Shown here: positions 13,657 through 22,695 of the stretch, one piece after another
How the letters are laid out: each line of letters begins with the position of its first letter
Position numbering within the stretch: position 1 is the first letter of the stretch
NCBI RefSeq assembly: GCF_009828105.1
Contig: NZ_WTYQ01000003.1
Coordinates: forward strand, 1-64,000
Direction: 5' to 3'
DNA length: 64,000 bases
From: Altericroceibacterium indicum
GTDB taxonomy: Bacteria > Pseudomonadota > Alphaproteobacteria > Sphingomonadales > Sphingomonadaceae
The notes under the pieces: model-generated
Seen by the model: the letters and a program-made list of their open reading frames with translations, nothing else
Databases searched by the model: none
Told to the model about the DNA's origin: nothing
Made by a program: the position numbers and the translations under genes

Positions 13657-14229
13657 TCAGATGGTTTCGACCGTCACACGGTCATTGGTGAAGACGCAGA
13701 TTTCAGCAGCCACAGCCATGGCGCGGCGGGCGATGACTTCGGCATCTTCTTCATAAGCGTCGAGAGCGCGGGCGGCCGACAGGGCATAATTGCCGCCGGA
13801 GCCGATGGCGGTGATACCGCCTTCAGGTTCCAGCACATCGCCATTGCCGGTAAGAACGAGGAGGCATTCCTCATCCGCCACGATCATCAAGGCTTCAAGG
13901 TTGCGAAGATATTTGTCGGTCCGCCAATCCTTGGCGAGTTCGACGGCGGAACGCAGCAATTGGCCGGAATATTGTTCCAGCTTGCGTTCAAGCCGTTCGA
14001 AGAGGGTGAAGGCATCGGCAGTGGCACCGGCAAAACCGGCAATCACCTTGCCCTTATCGGGGCCGCCTTCACCGATCCGGCGAACTTTTCGGGCATTCGG
14101 CTTCATCACCGTATTACCCATGGAAACTTGACCATCGCCGGCAATAACGGTCTTCCCGTTTTTCTTGACGCCAATGATCGTAGTGCCATGCCACTGGGTC
14201 AGGCCGTGGCTCGCTGTCTGGTCATGCAT
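13657..14229 (-). CDS. hslV: ATP-dependent protease peptidase subunit HslV (ClpQ)
   Basis: 190 residues from the ATG at 14229. This is the proteasome-like threonine peptidase of the HslUV complex. The propeptide is removed before TTIIGVKK so that Thr16 becomes the catalytic N terminus; the AGDGQVSMG and [17 protein letters not shown] segments are family signatures. A TTG 36 bases upstream would extend the frame, but family length favours the ATG. It is the first gene of the hslVU unit. Confidence 0.95.
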   Translation of the reverse strand: MHDQTASHGLTQWHGTTIIGVKKNGKTVIAGDGQVSMGNTVMKPNARKVRRIGEGGPDKGKVIAGFAGATADAFTLFERLERKLEQYSGQLLRSAVELAKDWRTDKYLRNLEALMIVADEECLLVLTGNGDVLEPEGGITAIGSGGNYALSAARALDAYEEDAEVIARRAMAVAAEICVFTNDRVTVETI

Positions 14230-14308
14230 GAGGCGGCATATGGGAGGCTGGGGTATCGGCTTCAAGCCACTTCACCCCAAGAACCACCCGCATTATGCCA
14301 AATTATAA

Positions 14309-14785
14309 TCAGGTGCCGTTAGGTCCGCCACCAGCGGGGCCTGCCCCACCCGGCATACCGCCAACCTGACCGATATTGCCGAACAGATCTTCCAGGAAGC
14401 TGCGTTCGCGGCCCAGAGTCGGTGTGGAATCGCCATTGGGGTGAATGCGCACAACCTGATCCATGCCCGTGCGATCAGCCGAAACGACATTGCCCTTGCT
14501 GTCAAACTTCACCGCAAGAACAGTCTGGGCCGTAATATGCGGAGTCGTGAAAGGGGCCTGTTCCGTCGTGCTCGACACGTAATACCAGGTTGGCTGACCA
14601 AACTGGCTCTTGAAGCTGGGCTGACCAAGCGTGCCTTCCACGGACCGTTCATTATCGATCCCTGGGTGCACCGCATACATCAGCGTTTCATCAACGATAT
14701 AACCGCGATGAGTGGTGATCGAACTGCAAGCAGCCGACGCACACGCCAAAGCCACTACTGCCCCGATCCGACCAAATTGAGTCAT
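14309..14785 (-). CDS. bamE: Outer-membrane assembly lipoprotein BamE (SmpA/OmlA)
   Basis: 158 residues from the ATG at 14785, which has a GGAAAGGTGAG ribosome site; the frame is open further upstream. The signal peptide ends in a lipobox, ASAAC, so the mature protein is lipid-anchored. The SmpA/OmlA core is seen in GTLGQPSFKSQFGQPTWYYVS. BamE supports the BAM complex that inserts beta-barrels into the outer membrane. The C-terminal 20 residues are a Gly/Pro-rich tail. It is divergent from the bc1 chaperone gene, with about 180 bases between them. Confidence 0.9.
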   Translation of the reverse strand: MTQFGRIGAVVALACASAACSSITTHRGYIVDETLMYAVHPGIDNERSVEGTLGQPSFKSQFGQPTWYYVSSTTEQAPFTTPHITAQTVLAVKFDSKGNVVSADRTGMDQVVRIHPNGDSTPTLGRERSFLEDLFGNIGQVGGMPGGAGPAGGGPNGT

Positions 14786-14962
14786 ACTCACCTTTCCAAT
14801 TCCGTGCCGGCCCGTCATGTCTGACAACAGAGACTTTGATTTGCCTTCGATATTGCCACATTCTACAGCGCGAGCCTTAAGGCCAAGCGCAGTGCTTCGC
14901 AATGGCGCTTGGCCTTCGGCAATTTAATAACCGCTGAACAACATAGGACAGAGCCGCTCGAA

Positions 14963-15481
14963 ATGTCCCTTTTATCCCGCCTGATCCGTCACAATACGGA
15001 CCCTCGCGACAGTCTGCGCCCCTTGTGGCATCGGGTTGTAGAAATTTCGCGTGAGAAGCATTGGTATGCCGATGCGCATGTTGCAGACAGCGTGGCCGGG
15101 CGGTTTGACATGATCACCACCGTCCTGTGCTTCACTCTGCTGCGCATGGAAAAGGATGAAGCCCTGATTGCCCCTTCCGTCCTGCTGACCGAGCTGTTTG
15201 TCGAGGATATGGACGGGCAATTGCGCGAAAGCGGTGTGGGCGACATGGTGGTAGGCAAACATATCGGCCGCCTGATGTCGGTGTTGGGCGGCAGGCTGGG
15301 TGCCTATCGCGAAGCGCTGGCGCAAGCAGACGATTCGAAACTGGCGGAAGCGGCTACCCGCAATGTGACCTTGGCACCCGATGCTGAGCCAGGACAATTG
15401 GCAGAGGTTCTGCGCAAGCTGGAGGCAGACCTTGCCGCCATGCCTGCCGAAGCCCTGCTCGAAGGACAGATTACACGATGA
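14963..15481 (+). CDS. Ubiquinol-cytochrome c chaperone (CBP3/UQCC1-like)
   Basis: 172 residues from the ATG at 14963. HWYADAHVADSVAGRFDMI and LFVEDMDGQLRESGVGDMVVGKHI match the ubiquinol-cytochrome c chaperone family, whose eukaryotic members assist assembly of cytochrome b into complex III. No signal peptide, so probably a cytoplasmic or membrane-peripheral assembly factor. It is coupled by a 4-base ATGA overlap to a DUF177 gene, a common alphaproteobacterial pairing. Confidence 0.85.
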   Translation: MSLLSRLIRHNTDPRDSLRPLWHRVVEISREKHWYADAHVADSVAGRFDMITTVLCFTLLRMEKDEALIAPSVLLTELFVEDMDGQLRESGVGDMVVGKHIGRLMSVLGGRLGAYREALAQADDSKLAEAATRNVTLAPDAEPGQLAEVLRKLEADLAAMPAEALLEGQITR

Positions 15482-15987
15482 GCGATACTGAATTTACCTG
15501 CATCATTGATCGGCGGCATTTGAAAGAAGCCCCCGTCACCCTGAATGCAACGCCTGAACAATGCGCCGCATTGGCGAAACGATTCGATATTCCTCAGGTG
15601 AAGAGCCTGACAGCCAAACTCACCTTGCAGCTCGAAGATGGGGATGTGACGGCCAAGGGCCGGATGCAAGCCTCTATCGTGCAGAGCTGCGCCGTTTCGG
15701 GGGATGATTTGCCGGTTGAAGTGGAGGAGAGCCTGTCCTTCCGCTTCGTGCCTGATGTCACCATCACCGAAGAAGAAATCGAGCTGGAAGAAGAGGATTG
15801 CGATGAAATCCCCTATTCCGGCACCAGCTTCGACCTTGGTGAAGCGGTGGCGCAAAGCCTTGCGCTAGCGATTGACCCCTTCCTTACCGGGCCAAATGCG
15901 GATCAGGTGCGCAAGGAAGTGGGCCTGCTCGATGAAACCAGCGCCGGGCCATTTGCAGCATTGGCGGGTCTGAAAACCAAGGATTGA
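15478..15987 (+). CDS. DUF177/YceD family protein
   Basis: A 169-residue protein of the YceD family, linked in many bacteria to 23S rRNA accumulation and often encoded beside ribosomal protein L32. Here it lies after the bc1 chaperone instead, with no rpmF next to it. Family features are QSCAVSGDDLPVEVEE in the middle and the acidic stretch EEEIELEEEDCDEIPYSG, then DLGEAVAQSLALAIDPF. It overlaps the upstream gene by 4 bases and is closed by a hairpin terminator. Confidence 0.85.
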   Translation: MSDTEFTCIIDRRHLKEAPVTLNATPEQCAALAKRFDIPQVKSLTAKLTLQLEDGDVTAKGRMQASIVQSCAVSGDDLPVEVEESLSFRFVPDVTITEEEIELEEEDCDEIPYSGTSFDLGEAVAQSLALAIDPFLTGPNADQVRKEVGLLDETSAGPFAALAGLKTKD

Positions 15988-15996
15988 TGCCCCAAA

Positions 15997-16040
15997 ACAA
16001 AGGGAGGGCGGAACCGCAGTGGTTTCGCCCTCTCTTTGTG
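15997..16040. terminator. Bidirectional hairpin terminator
   Basis: ACAAAGGGAGGGCG...CGCCCTCTCTTTGT, with a loop around AACCGCAGTGGTTT that itself pairs. It lies between the convergent DUF177 gene and ssb and has T-rich flanks. Confidence 0.75.
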
Positions 16041-16057
16041 ATTTGTGTTCGGTCCGA

Positions 16058-16621
16058 TCAGAACGGAATATCATCATCCAGATCATCACCGAAATTGCTG
16101 CCACCGCTGGACGGTGAGCCACCGCCGCCTTGATTCCAGCCGCCCGATGAACCGCCTGAAGAGCCACCGCCCTGATTCCAATTGTTGCCACTGCCACTCT
16201 GGCCGCCGCCCTGGTTCCAACCACCTGACGAACCGCCCGAGCTTTGGCCGCCGCCGCCACTGCCGCCGCCGGGGCCATCCAGCATGGTCAGCGTGCCATT
16301 GAAGCCACGCAGCACCACTTCGGTGGAATAGCGGTCATTGCCCTGCTGATCCTGCCATTTGCGGGTCTGAAGCTGGCCTTCGACATAGACCTTGGAGCCT
16401 TTGCGCAGGAAGCGCTCAGCCACATTGACCAGACCTTCAGAGAAGATCGCCACCGTGTGCCATTCCGTGCGTTCCTGACGTTCACCGCTGTTGCGGTCTT
16501 TCCAGCTTTCACTGGTGGCGATCCGCAGATTGCAGACCTTGCCGCCATTCTGGAAGCTGCGCACTTCCGGGTCCTGCCCGAGATTGCCGATCAGAATGAC
16601 CTTGTTGACACTACCTGCCAT
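16058..16621 (-). CDS. ssb: Single-stranded DNA-binding protein
   Basis: 187 residues. An N-terminal OB fold (about 1-110, opening [20 protein letters not shown]) is followed by a long linker of Gly/Ser/Gln repeats (GGWNQGGG units, about 118-175). The acidic tip DDLDDDIPF recruits replication and repair partners. It acts as a tetramer on single-stranded DNA in replication, recombination and repair. The repeated linker is encoded by imperfect tandem repeats at about 16100-16260. Confidence 0.97.
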   Translation of the reverse strand: MAGSVNKVILIGNLGQDPEVRSFQNGGKVCNLRIATSESWKDRNSGERQERTEWHTVAIFSEGLVNVAERFLRKGSKVYVEGQLQTRKWQDQQGNDRYSTEVVLRGFNGTLTMLDGPGGGSGGGGQSSGGSSGGWNQGGGQSGSGNNWNQGGGSSGGSSGGWNQGGGGSPSSGGSNFGDDLDDDIPF

Positions 16622-16718
16622 GGAGATGCTTTCCTCAATACGTCTGTTGCGTTGCCGCTTAGCCTAAAAGGCGGGCGTGACACCAGCGCAGGCTGCTGTC
16701 CATTCCACAGCAGTGTAG

Positions 16719-18572
16719 CTACAGACCCGCCGCCGTTGCCAGCCAGAATGTCAATCCAGCGAAAATATAGGCCAAGGTAAAGAGATAAGCGAGCATGAAG
16801 GCAGGCCATTTCCACCCGTTCGTTTCACGCCGCGCCACCGCGATGGTGGAGAGACATTGCGGGGCGAAGACGAACCACGCCAGAAACGCCAGTGCCATCG
16901 GCATGGTCCACCGCGCCGCCAGCTGATCGCTGAGCTGAGCTGCTTCGGCATCTTCATCGTCGCTCGAAATGGCATAGGTTGTCGCCAGTGAAGACACAGC
17001 CACTTCGCGCGCCGCCATGGCGGGAATGAGGGAAAGCGCCATTTCGCGGTCAAAACCAATTGGCTTCACCACTACGGCAAGGCCATTGGCCAATTGCCCG
17101 GCAATCGACGCATCCACTTGGCTTTCACCCGGCTCCGCTTTCGGGAAGCTCAAGAGAATCCACAAGACCACGGTGACGGTAAAAATGATCGTCCCGGCGC
17201 GGCGCAGAAACACCCATGCGCGCTGCCACAGGCCGATCAGAAGATCACCCAGCTTGGGCATCTGATAGCGCGGCATTTCCATGATGAAGCCGCTCGCCTT
17301 GCCCGCCGTGACGGACCGACGCAGCACAAGCGCGACCAGCACAGCGCCAATGATTCCGGCAACATAAAGCGCGAACAGGACCAGCCCCTGAAGGCCAATG
17401 CCCCATCCCACGCTGGTTTTGGGGATGAAGGCCCCAATGATCACAGCGTAAACGGGCAAACGGGCTGAACAGGTCATTAGCGGCGCGATCAGGATCGTGG
17501 TCAGACGATCTTTCGGGTCAGCAATGCTGCGCGTGGCCATGATACCCGGAATAGCGCAGGCAAAGCTGGACAGAAGCGGAATGAAGCTGCGGCCTGACAG
17601 GCCTACATAAGACATCAACCGATCCATCAGGAAAGCCGCGCGGGCCATATAGCCTGATTGCTCCATCACCAGAATAAAGGCGAAGAGGATGACGATCTGC
17701 GGCAGGAACACTACTACCGAACCCACGCCCGAAAGCACGCCCTGTGTCAGAAAATCACGCAAGATGCCGGGTGCCATATGCTCAGTAACAAGGGTGATCA
17801 GCACCCCGACCCCGCCATCCAGCGCATCCATGATCGGGTTGGCCCAGGCAAAAACGGCCTGAAACACCACAAACAGCACCGCAAAGAGCAGCGGCGGACC
17901 AAGCCATGGGTTGAGCAGCACCTTATCCAGCCCGGCATGAACCATATGTTCGGTGCTCTTGGACAGGATCGCGCCCTTGGCGATGTTGCGCGCCGCCAGG
18001 CGCCGTTCGGGCAAAGTGAGATGGCTCAGCGGATGATCGCCAGGATCATATTCGGCATTGCGTTCGGCCACAGCAATTGCCTGCGTCAACTCTTCAAGCC
18101 CACGGCGACGAACCGCGACGGTTTTCACCACCGGCACACCGAGAGCTTCAGACAAAGCCTTCGGATCGAGTACCAGACCATCGCGTTCAGCCAAGTCAAA
18201 CATGTTGAGCGCAACCACCGTGGGGTGGCCCAGCGCGATGACTTCCTGCGCAAACACCAGGTGCTGTTCGAGATTGGACGCATCAAGCACCACCACGAGG
18301 ACTTCGGGCTTCACTTCGCCAGCAAATTCACCCAGCACCACTTTGCGGGTGACTTCTTCATCCGGGCTGGACGCATCCAGACTGTAGCTGCCGGGAAGGT
18401 CGATCAATTCCAGCGGCTCGCCAGAAGGCAGCGTCAGCCGCCCGGCTTTACGCTCCACCGTGACACCGGGGTAATTGGCGATTTTCTGCCTTGCGCCGGT
18501 CAGCGCATTGAACAGGGCGCTTTTGCCTGCATTGGGATTGCCGACAAGTGCGGCTGTGCGAAGTCCGCTCAC
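16719..18572 (-). CDS. feoB: Ferrous iron transporter FeoB
   Basis: 617 residues. The N-terminal G-protein domain has G1 GNPNAGKS (residues 11-18) and G3 DLPGSYSL. It is followed by a membrane domain with Gate-type repeats and the core SGRSFIPLLSSFACAIPGIMATR-like segment. It imports Fe2+ across the inner membrane. Starts with GTG and overlaps feoA by 4 bases (GTGA). It is shorter than the E. coli protein but in the usual range for Alphaproteobacteria. No feoC is seen. Confidence 0.96.
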   Translation of the reverse strand: MSGLRTAALVGNPNAGKSALFNALTGARQKIANYPGVTVERKAGRLTLPSGEPLELIDLPGSYSLDASSPDEEVTRKVVLGEFAGEVKPEVLVVVLDASNLEQHLVFAQEVIALGHPTVVALNMFDLAERDGLVLDPKALSEALGVPVVKTVAVRRRGLEELTQAIAVAERNAEYDPGDHPLSHLTLPERRLAARNIAKGAILSKSTEHMVHAGLDKVLLNPWLGPPLLFAVLFVVFQAVFAWANPIMDALDGGVGVLITLVTEHMAPGILRDFLTQGVLSGVGSVVVFLPQIVILFAFILVMEQSGYMARAAFLMDRLMSYVGLSGRSFIPLLSSFACAIPGIMATRSIADPKDRLTTILIAPLMTCSARLPVYAVIIGAFIPKTSVGWGIGLQGLVLFALYVAGIIGAVLVALVLRRSVTAGKASGFIMEMPRYQMPKLGDLLIGLWQRAWVFLRRAGTIIFTVTVVLWILLSFPKAEPGESQVDASIAGQLANGLAVVVKPIGFDREMALSLIPAMAAREVAVSSLATTYAISSDDEDAEAAQLSDQLAARWTMPMALAFLAWFVFAPQCLSTIAVARRETNGWKWPAFMLAYLFTLAYIFAGLTFWLATAAGL

Positions 18573-18811
18573 CGGATTTCCTCCACCGTCATCGCTTTGG
18601 CATGGGAGCGACGGATCGCCACCGTCATCTTGCCAACCACCAGCGCGATTGGGTCTTTACCTGCGAAAATCCCGCGTCGGGCAATTTCCACATGCGCCCC
18701 TTCATCAATTCCCAGCGCGCGAAGGCGTTTGCCTTCATCCGGGGCGAGAAGGGACCAATCCACCGCGACGATTTCAGCGCGGCTCAGAACGGGCAGATCA
18801 TCGAGATTCAT
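18569..18811 (-). CDS. feoA: Ferrous iron transport accessory protein FeoA
   Basis: An 80-residue SH3-like cytoplasmic protein that supports FeoB. The middle shows DEGKRLRALGIDEGAHVEIARRG and then DPIALVVGKMTVAIRRSHAKAM, typical of FeoA. It is the first gene of the feoAB operon. A 21-base palindrome resembling a Fur box lies 28-48 bases upstream of the start, which would give iron-dependent repression. Confidence 0.93.
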   Translation of the reverse strand: MNLDDLPVLSRAEIVAVDWSLLAPDEGKRLRALGIDEGAHVEIARRGIFAGKDPIALVVGKMTVAIRRSHAKAMTVEEIR

Positions 18812-18838
18812 GAATGGTCCGTGCCAGACCGCAGAGCT

Positions 18839-18859
18839 AATTGCAACTGCTTCGCAATT
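18839..18859. promoter_or_regulatory. Candidate Fur box upstream of feoA
   Basis: AATTGC-N9-GCAATT, a 21-base palindrome in the 57-base gap between the coq9 stop and the feoA start. Its shape (TTGC arms, T/A-containing centre) fits sites bound by alphaproteobacterial Fur, and iron uptake by feoAB is a classical Fur target. Binding is inferred, not shown. Confidence 0.5.
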
Positions 18860-18868
18860 ATATTTCGA

Positions 18869-19516
18869 TTATCTCGCCGGGTAGCGCAAGCGGCCAAGAA
18901 AGCGGGTGACGCTAAAGCGGTCTCGCGGCTTCAAAAACTGCGCTTTGGCTTTCTCAAATTGCATCACGCCGTTGATACGACGCTCGAGAAAAGCGCGCGT
19001 ATCGCTCTTGTCGGGCGATTCATCATCGATGAAAACCGCCAAAGTCGCGCCGTAAATTCCAGCAAGAATGGTCCGCTTGGTGTAGTGATTGTAATCAGTG
19101 GCCTTGTCCCCGGCGAGCCGCCACATCAGATCAGCGCTGCTCCAACCGAATTTCACGGCGCGCGCCACATTCTGCGGCATGGCCTGAATAATCAGCGCCC
19201 GGCGCAAGGCTTCTTCCTGCCCCTTCACAGCATCCAGCCGATATTGAACGAGAGTGCGAATACGTTCCCGGATCGGCATGGTTGCCAGCCGTTCTGGAGT
19301 AAGGTCATCTGCCATGCGCTGATCGATCGTGCCGATCCATGCAGCGATCATGTCCATCGCGCCGCCGGTAAAGGCAATGCACGCAACTTCAGGATCTATG
19401 CCGGACTGCTTGGCTGCGCTCATCAGGGCCTGATCGCTCCACCCGTCAAAGATAGCGGCATCAGCGATCGCAGGCGCCAGTTTCAGGCGAATTTCGTCAA
19501 GCGTAAGATCATCCAT
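18869..19516 (-). CDS. COQ9 family ubiquinone-biosynthesis protein
   Basis: 215 residues. The TetR-like fold and lipid-binding C terminus of COQ9 are seen in IRERIRTLVQYRLDAVKGQEEALRR-type helices, then KFGWSSADLMWRLAGDKATDYNHYTKR, which is strongly conserved in the family. COQ9 presents ubiquinone intermediates to COQ7-type hydroxylases at the membrane. It is co-oriented with feoAB, but the intervening Fur-like site suggests feoAB has its own promoter. Confidence 0.9.
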   Translation of the reverse strand: MDDLTLDEIRLKLAPAIADAAIFDGWSDQALMSAAKQSGIDPEVACIAFTGGAMDMIAAWIGTIDQRMADDLTPERLATMPIRERIRTLVQYRLDAVKGQEEALRRALIIQAMPQNVARAVKFGWSSADLMWRLAGDKATDYNHYTKRTILAGIYGATLAVFIDDESPDKSDTRAFLERRINGVMQFEKAKAQFLKPRDRFSVTRFLGRLRYPAR

Positions 19517-19585
19517 GGCAGATACTTAAACATTTGGCCGGAACATTGAAAGGCCAACCACCGTCATAAGCTGGCCAAAGACCTC

Positions 19586-20212
19586 TTAGAAAGAAGGCCC
19601 ATATGTCTTTTGCGCATTTTCCCTTTCGCTGGCTGGCTTCGCATTGCGATCGATTTCATCGAGCAGAACGCTGTCATTGCCTTGCAGCTGGGCATAATCG
19701 CGTGCGGATCGCCCGGAATTATCAGCCCGGTCAGGATCAGCCCCAGCCTTCAGCAAGACACGCATCATCGCAATATCGCGGCGATGAACGGCCGCCATCA
19801 GTGGAGTCTCACCGGCAGAATTGGGTTCATCCACCCGCGCGCCATCGGCAGCCAGAACCTGCACCCCATCAGTAAAGCCAAGCTGGCTGGCCAGCATGAG
19901 CGGGGTCATGCCCTGCTTGTTGCTGATGTTAGGATTGGCACCTTTGCCCAGGAGAAAGCGAATCCAGGTCAGATCACGCCGTGCCGTTGCAATATGGAGT
20001 CCGGTATCCCCGGTCGTCACATCGCGTGAATTGACCACCGTCGTGCCCGGTTGTTCGAGCAATTGCGTAACGGTCGTACCGTCCTTTTTCTTCACCGCTT
20101 CAAGGAATTTATACCCATCCGAAAACATCTGCGCGGAAGCTGGAACCGCGCCAAACAGCGCAATGGTGCAAAAGATTCCGGCGATGGCTTTCAAAAACAT
20201 ACCCCTGAACAC
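19586..20212 (-). CDS. Exported ankyrin-repeat protein
   Basis: 208 residues with an N-terminal signal peptide ending PASAQ (about residue 28), so periplasmic. Three to four ankyrin repeats fill about residues 60-170 (TGLHIATARRDLTWIRFLL, TPLMLASQLG, TPLMAAVHRRDIAMMRVLL). Ankyrin repeats bind proteins; the partner is unknown. It is divergent from the SCO gene across 82 bases. An ATG 12 bases downstream is an alternative start. Confidence 0.85.
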   Translation of the reverse strand: MFRGMFLKAIAGIFCTIALFGAVPASAQMFSDGYKFLEAVKKKDGTTVTQLLEQPGTTVVNSRDVTTGDTGLHIATARRDLTWIRFLLGKGANPNISNKQGMTPLMLASQLGFTDGVQVLAADGARVDEPNSAGETPLMAAVHRRDIAMMRVLLKAGADPDRADNSGRSARDYAQLQGNDSVLLDEIDRNAKPASERENAQKTYGPSF

Positions 20213-20294
20213 AGTTTCACTCCTTCATTAAGGCGGCAGATGGTAAGGTCTGCCCTATTTACATCCCCCCTTGTCCTCACAGCTTTAGCAGAGC

Positions 20295-20903
20295 ATGAAC
20301 CACCACGCTATGACCAAGCATTTTATCCTTGCCGCCCCGCTGCTTTTGCTCGCAGCCTGCAACAATGCCGTTTCTGCTGACAATCCGGGGGAACCGCCAT
20401 TGGCCGGTGCCAAGATCGGCGGCCCATTCGAATTGACCAGCAGTTCTGGCGAAACAGTCAAATGGTCAGATTTTCAAGGCAAATATCGTATGGTCTATTT
20501 TGGCTATGCCTATTGCCCCGATGTCTGCCCGCTTGATGTGCAGCGGATGATGAAAGCCTATGCCGAATTTGCCAAGGCAGAGCCGGAGATGGCCAAACAG
20601 CTTCAGCCTATTTTCATCACCGTCGATCCGGAACGCGATACGCCCAAAGTGGTGGGTGAATTTACCCACGCATTTTCAGATGACCTTCTGGGTCTCACCG
20701 GTACGCCCGAACAGATCAAGAAAGCCGCCAGAGCCTTCTCGGTATATTATGCCAAGGGTGCCGTACGCGAAGACGGCTCCTATCTCATGGATCACAGCCG
20801 TGGCGCTTATCTGATGGGCCGCGATGGCGAACCCATTGCCCTACTCCCAGTGGATGAAAGCCCTGAAGCCGTGACAGCGGAATTGAAAAAATGGGTGCGC
20901 TAA
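20295..20903 (+). CDS. SCO1/SenC family copper chaperone
   Basis: 202 residues with an N-terminal hydrophobic leader whose LLLAAC matches a lipobox. The thioredoxin-like domain has the copper-binding CPDVC pair (about residues 75-79) and the distal His in LMDHSRGAYL. SCO proteins deliver copper to the CuA site of cytochrome oxidase or act in periplasmic redox control. The next gene starts 13 bases before this one ends. ATG at 20310 is an alternative start. Confidence 0.92.
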   Translation: MNHHAMTKHFILAAPLLLLAACNNAVSADNPGEPPLAGAKIGGPFELTSSSGETVKWSDFQGKYRMVYFGYAYCPDVCPLDVQRMMKAYAEFAKAEPEMAKQLQPIFITVDPERDTPKVVGEFTHAFSDDLLGLTGTPEQIKKAARAFSVYYAKGAVREDGSYLMDHSRGAYLMGRDGEPIALLPVDESPEAVTAELKKWVR

Positions 20904-21388
20904 GACCCAAATTCTGGGAATTGCCACTCGAAGCGCTGTCGCGTGATGAGTGGGAAGCCCTGTGCGATGGCTGCGGCAAATGCTGCCTGCATAAGCTCGA
21001 AGATGAAGATACGGGCGAGATCGCCTATACCAATGTCGCGTGCAAATTGCTCGATACGCAAACGGCGCAATGCAGTGATTATCGCTTCCGCAAGATCAAA
21101 GTACCCGATTGTATGCGGCTCACCTTGCGAATTGTGAATGACGTTGCATGGCTCCCGCCCACCTGCGCTTATCGCTTGCGGGCCGATGGTGATCTGCTGC
21201 CCGATTGGCATCCGCTGCTTACCGGCAGTCAGGATGCCATGCGCGCTGCCGGGGCCAGCATTGCGGGCAAAGTCATCAGCGAAGTCCATGCCGGGCCACT
21301 CGAAAACCATCTGGTCGATTGGAGCATGGGCGAAGAGGGTAAAGAGGACGAAGAATCAGAGGATTGGGAAAACGTGGACGGCGCATGA
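20891..21388 (+). CDS. YcgN/UPF0260 cysteine-cluster protein
   Basis: 165 residues. An N-terminal CDGCGKCCLHKL cluster plus later Cys residues (NVACKLLD, CSDYRFR, PDCMRL, PPTCAYR) match the UPF0260 (YkgJ/YcgN-like) family, proposed to bind zinc or an iron-sulfur cluster. Cytoplasmic; biochemical role unknown. It overlaps both neighbours, so SCO, this gene and the metallopeptidase gene read as one operon. Confidence 0.9.
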   Translation: MGALRPKFWELPLEALSRDEWEALCDGCGKCCLHKLEDEDTGEIAYTNVACKLLDTQTAQCSDYRFRKIKVPDCMRLTLRIVNDVAWLPPTCAYRLRADGDLLPDWHPLLTGSQDAMRAAGASIAGKVISEVHAGPLENHLVDWSMGEEGKEDEESEDWENVDGA

Positions 21389-22107
21389 TGGACTGGCTGC
21401 TCCGCAAAGCTGAAGACCTTACGGTCCAAGTCGCGGATCAAACGCTGCCCATTTCCATCCGCCGCCACCCGCGTGCCACCCGCATGACTTTGCGCCTCGC
21501 GCCCGATGGCAGCGAGGTGCGGCTGACGATCCCTCAATGGGGCCGCACTGCCGAAGCCTTGGAATTCGCCCGCAGAAGGGCCGATTGGCTGGGGGCACAA
21601 CTGGCCAACCTGCCCGATAATGCCCCACCCCATCCTGGTGGTGCAGTTCTCTATCGCGGGCATCCTCTCACCATCCACTGGGCAGCAAATGCCCCACGCA
21701 AACCCATGCGAGTGGAAAATGCACTGCGAATCGGTGGCCCGGAAAGCAATCTGCCCACCCGGCTGGGCCGTTGGCTGGAAGGAGAAGCCTTGCAGTTGAT
21801 GGAGGAAGATCTGGCTCATTATTGCCAGCTTATCGGGCGGGATATGCAGCCCATTCGGCTATCTCGCGCAAAACGACGCTGGGGGAGCTGTTCTTCCGAT
21901 GGCACTGTTCGCCTCAACTGGCGATTGATTCAAGCGCCTGATCTCGTTCGCCGCTCGGTGGTTGCGCATGAAGTGGCCCACCTTGTCCATTTCGACCATT
22001 CACCCGCTTTTCATGCACTGCTCCGCGATATTTTCGAAGGTGATGTGGCGCAGGCCAATCAATGGCTGAAACGCGAAGGGCGCACGCTCTACACCGCTTT
22101 CGGCTAA
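21385..22107 (+). CDS. YgjP-like zinc metallopeptidase (DUF45/WLM clan)
   Basis: 240 residues. The C-terminal half carries the zinc site HEVAHLVHFDHSPAFH, preceded by RLSRAKRRWGSCSSDG, a hallmark of the DUF45/YgjP family. The N-terminal part begins with a beta-rich segment containing RHPRATRMTLRL. It is likely a cytoplasmic metallopeptidase of unknown substrate. The ATG at 21385 gives a 4-base overlap with the upstream gene; a TTG at 21364 is less likely. Confidence 0.88.
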   Translation: MMDWLLRKAEDLTVQVADQTLPISIRRHPRATRMTLRLAPDGSEVRLTIPQWGRTAEALEFARRRADWLGAQLANLPDNAPPHPGGAVLYRGHPLTIHWAANAPRKPMRVENALRIGGPESNLPTRLGRWLEGEALQLMEEDLAHYCQLIGRDMQPIRLSRAKRRWGSCSSDGTVRLNWRLIQAPDLVRRSVVAHEVAHLVHFDHSPAFHALLRDIFEGDVAQANQWLKREGRTLYTAFG

Positions 22108-22173
22108 GCGGCTGGCGGCAGAGCGCAAGGATAGGGCTGGTGCCAAGGCGCTGGTGCGACTATCTTGCCACCC

Positions 22174-22695
22174 ATGAGCTTTCTACGCAGCATTAATCCG
22201 GTTGGCGCGGTTTCCGATTTCGCCGTAATCTGGAAGGAAAACCCCTATCGCTGGCGGGTACTGATCGTATCGGCCGCACTGACTGTGGGGATTTTCATGC
22301 TCCTGCTTCCCAAAAGCCAGCGCATTCCGCCCCGCCCGCCGGAAGTTATCTATATCTCCACCTTTGCTGAAGGGCGGACAGAAGCGGAAATACTCGCTTC
22401 CAATCTGTCGCATCAGAAGAAGAAGGAAGCCCTCGAAGACTTACTCGCTCAGCGGGAAGAATTGCGCAAGGATCTCTATCGCAAACTGGGCAAGGCCACT
22501 TTCCTCGATGTGGACAAACTCGAAAAGCAGATGGAGCCTGATGAGGATAAGGACAAAGCGAAAAAAGAGGCTGAGCTGGCACGGCTGAAGCAGGAACAGG
22601 ATGCTGCCATTGCCGCGATTCGATCTGGCAAACCTGAACCCAAATTGCCCCCAGTCGATACGAGCGATCAGGCCAGCACTTCCGGTGATCGATAG
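22174..22695 (+). CDS. Hypothetical single-pass membrane protein with coiled coil
   Basis: 173 residues not assigned to a family. One membrane helix near residues 30-50 (VLIVSAALTVGIFMLLLP) is followed by a long charged helical segment rich in Lys/Glu (about 75-150) that looks like a coiled coil, and a low-complexity tail. The topology suggests an inner-membrane anchor with a periplasmic domain. The 3' end overlaps the probable start of ribD, so it may be co-expressed with riboflavin genes. The ATG at 22174 is preferred over a TTG 9 bases upstream. Confidence 0.7.
   Translation: MSFLRSINPVGAVSDFAVIWKENPYRWRVLIVSAALTVGIFMLLLPKSQRIPPRPPEVIYISTFAEGRTEAEILASNLSHQKKKEALEDLLAQREELRKDLYRKLGKATFLDVDKLEKQMEPDEDKDKAKKEAELARLKQEQDAAIAAIRSGKPEPKLPPVDTSDQASTSGDR

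Noticed and set aside
17658-18884. 408-codon plus-strand frame opposite feoB/feoA
   Set aside because: Antisense shadow of feoBA with no ribosome site or domain pattern.
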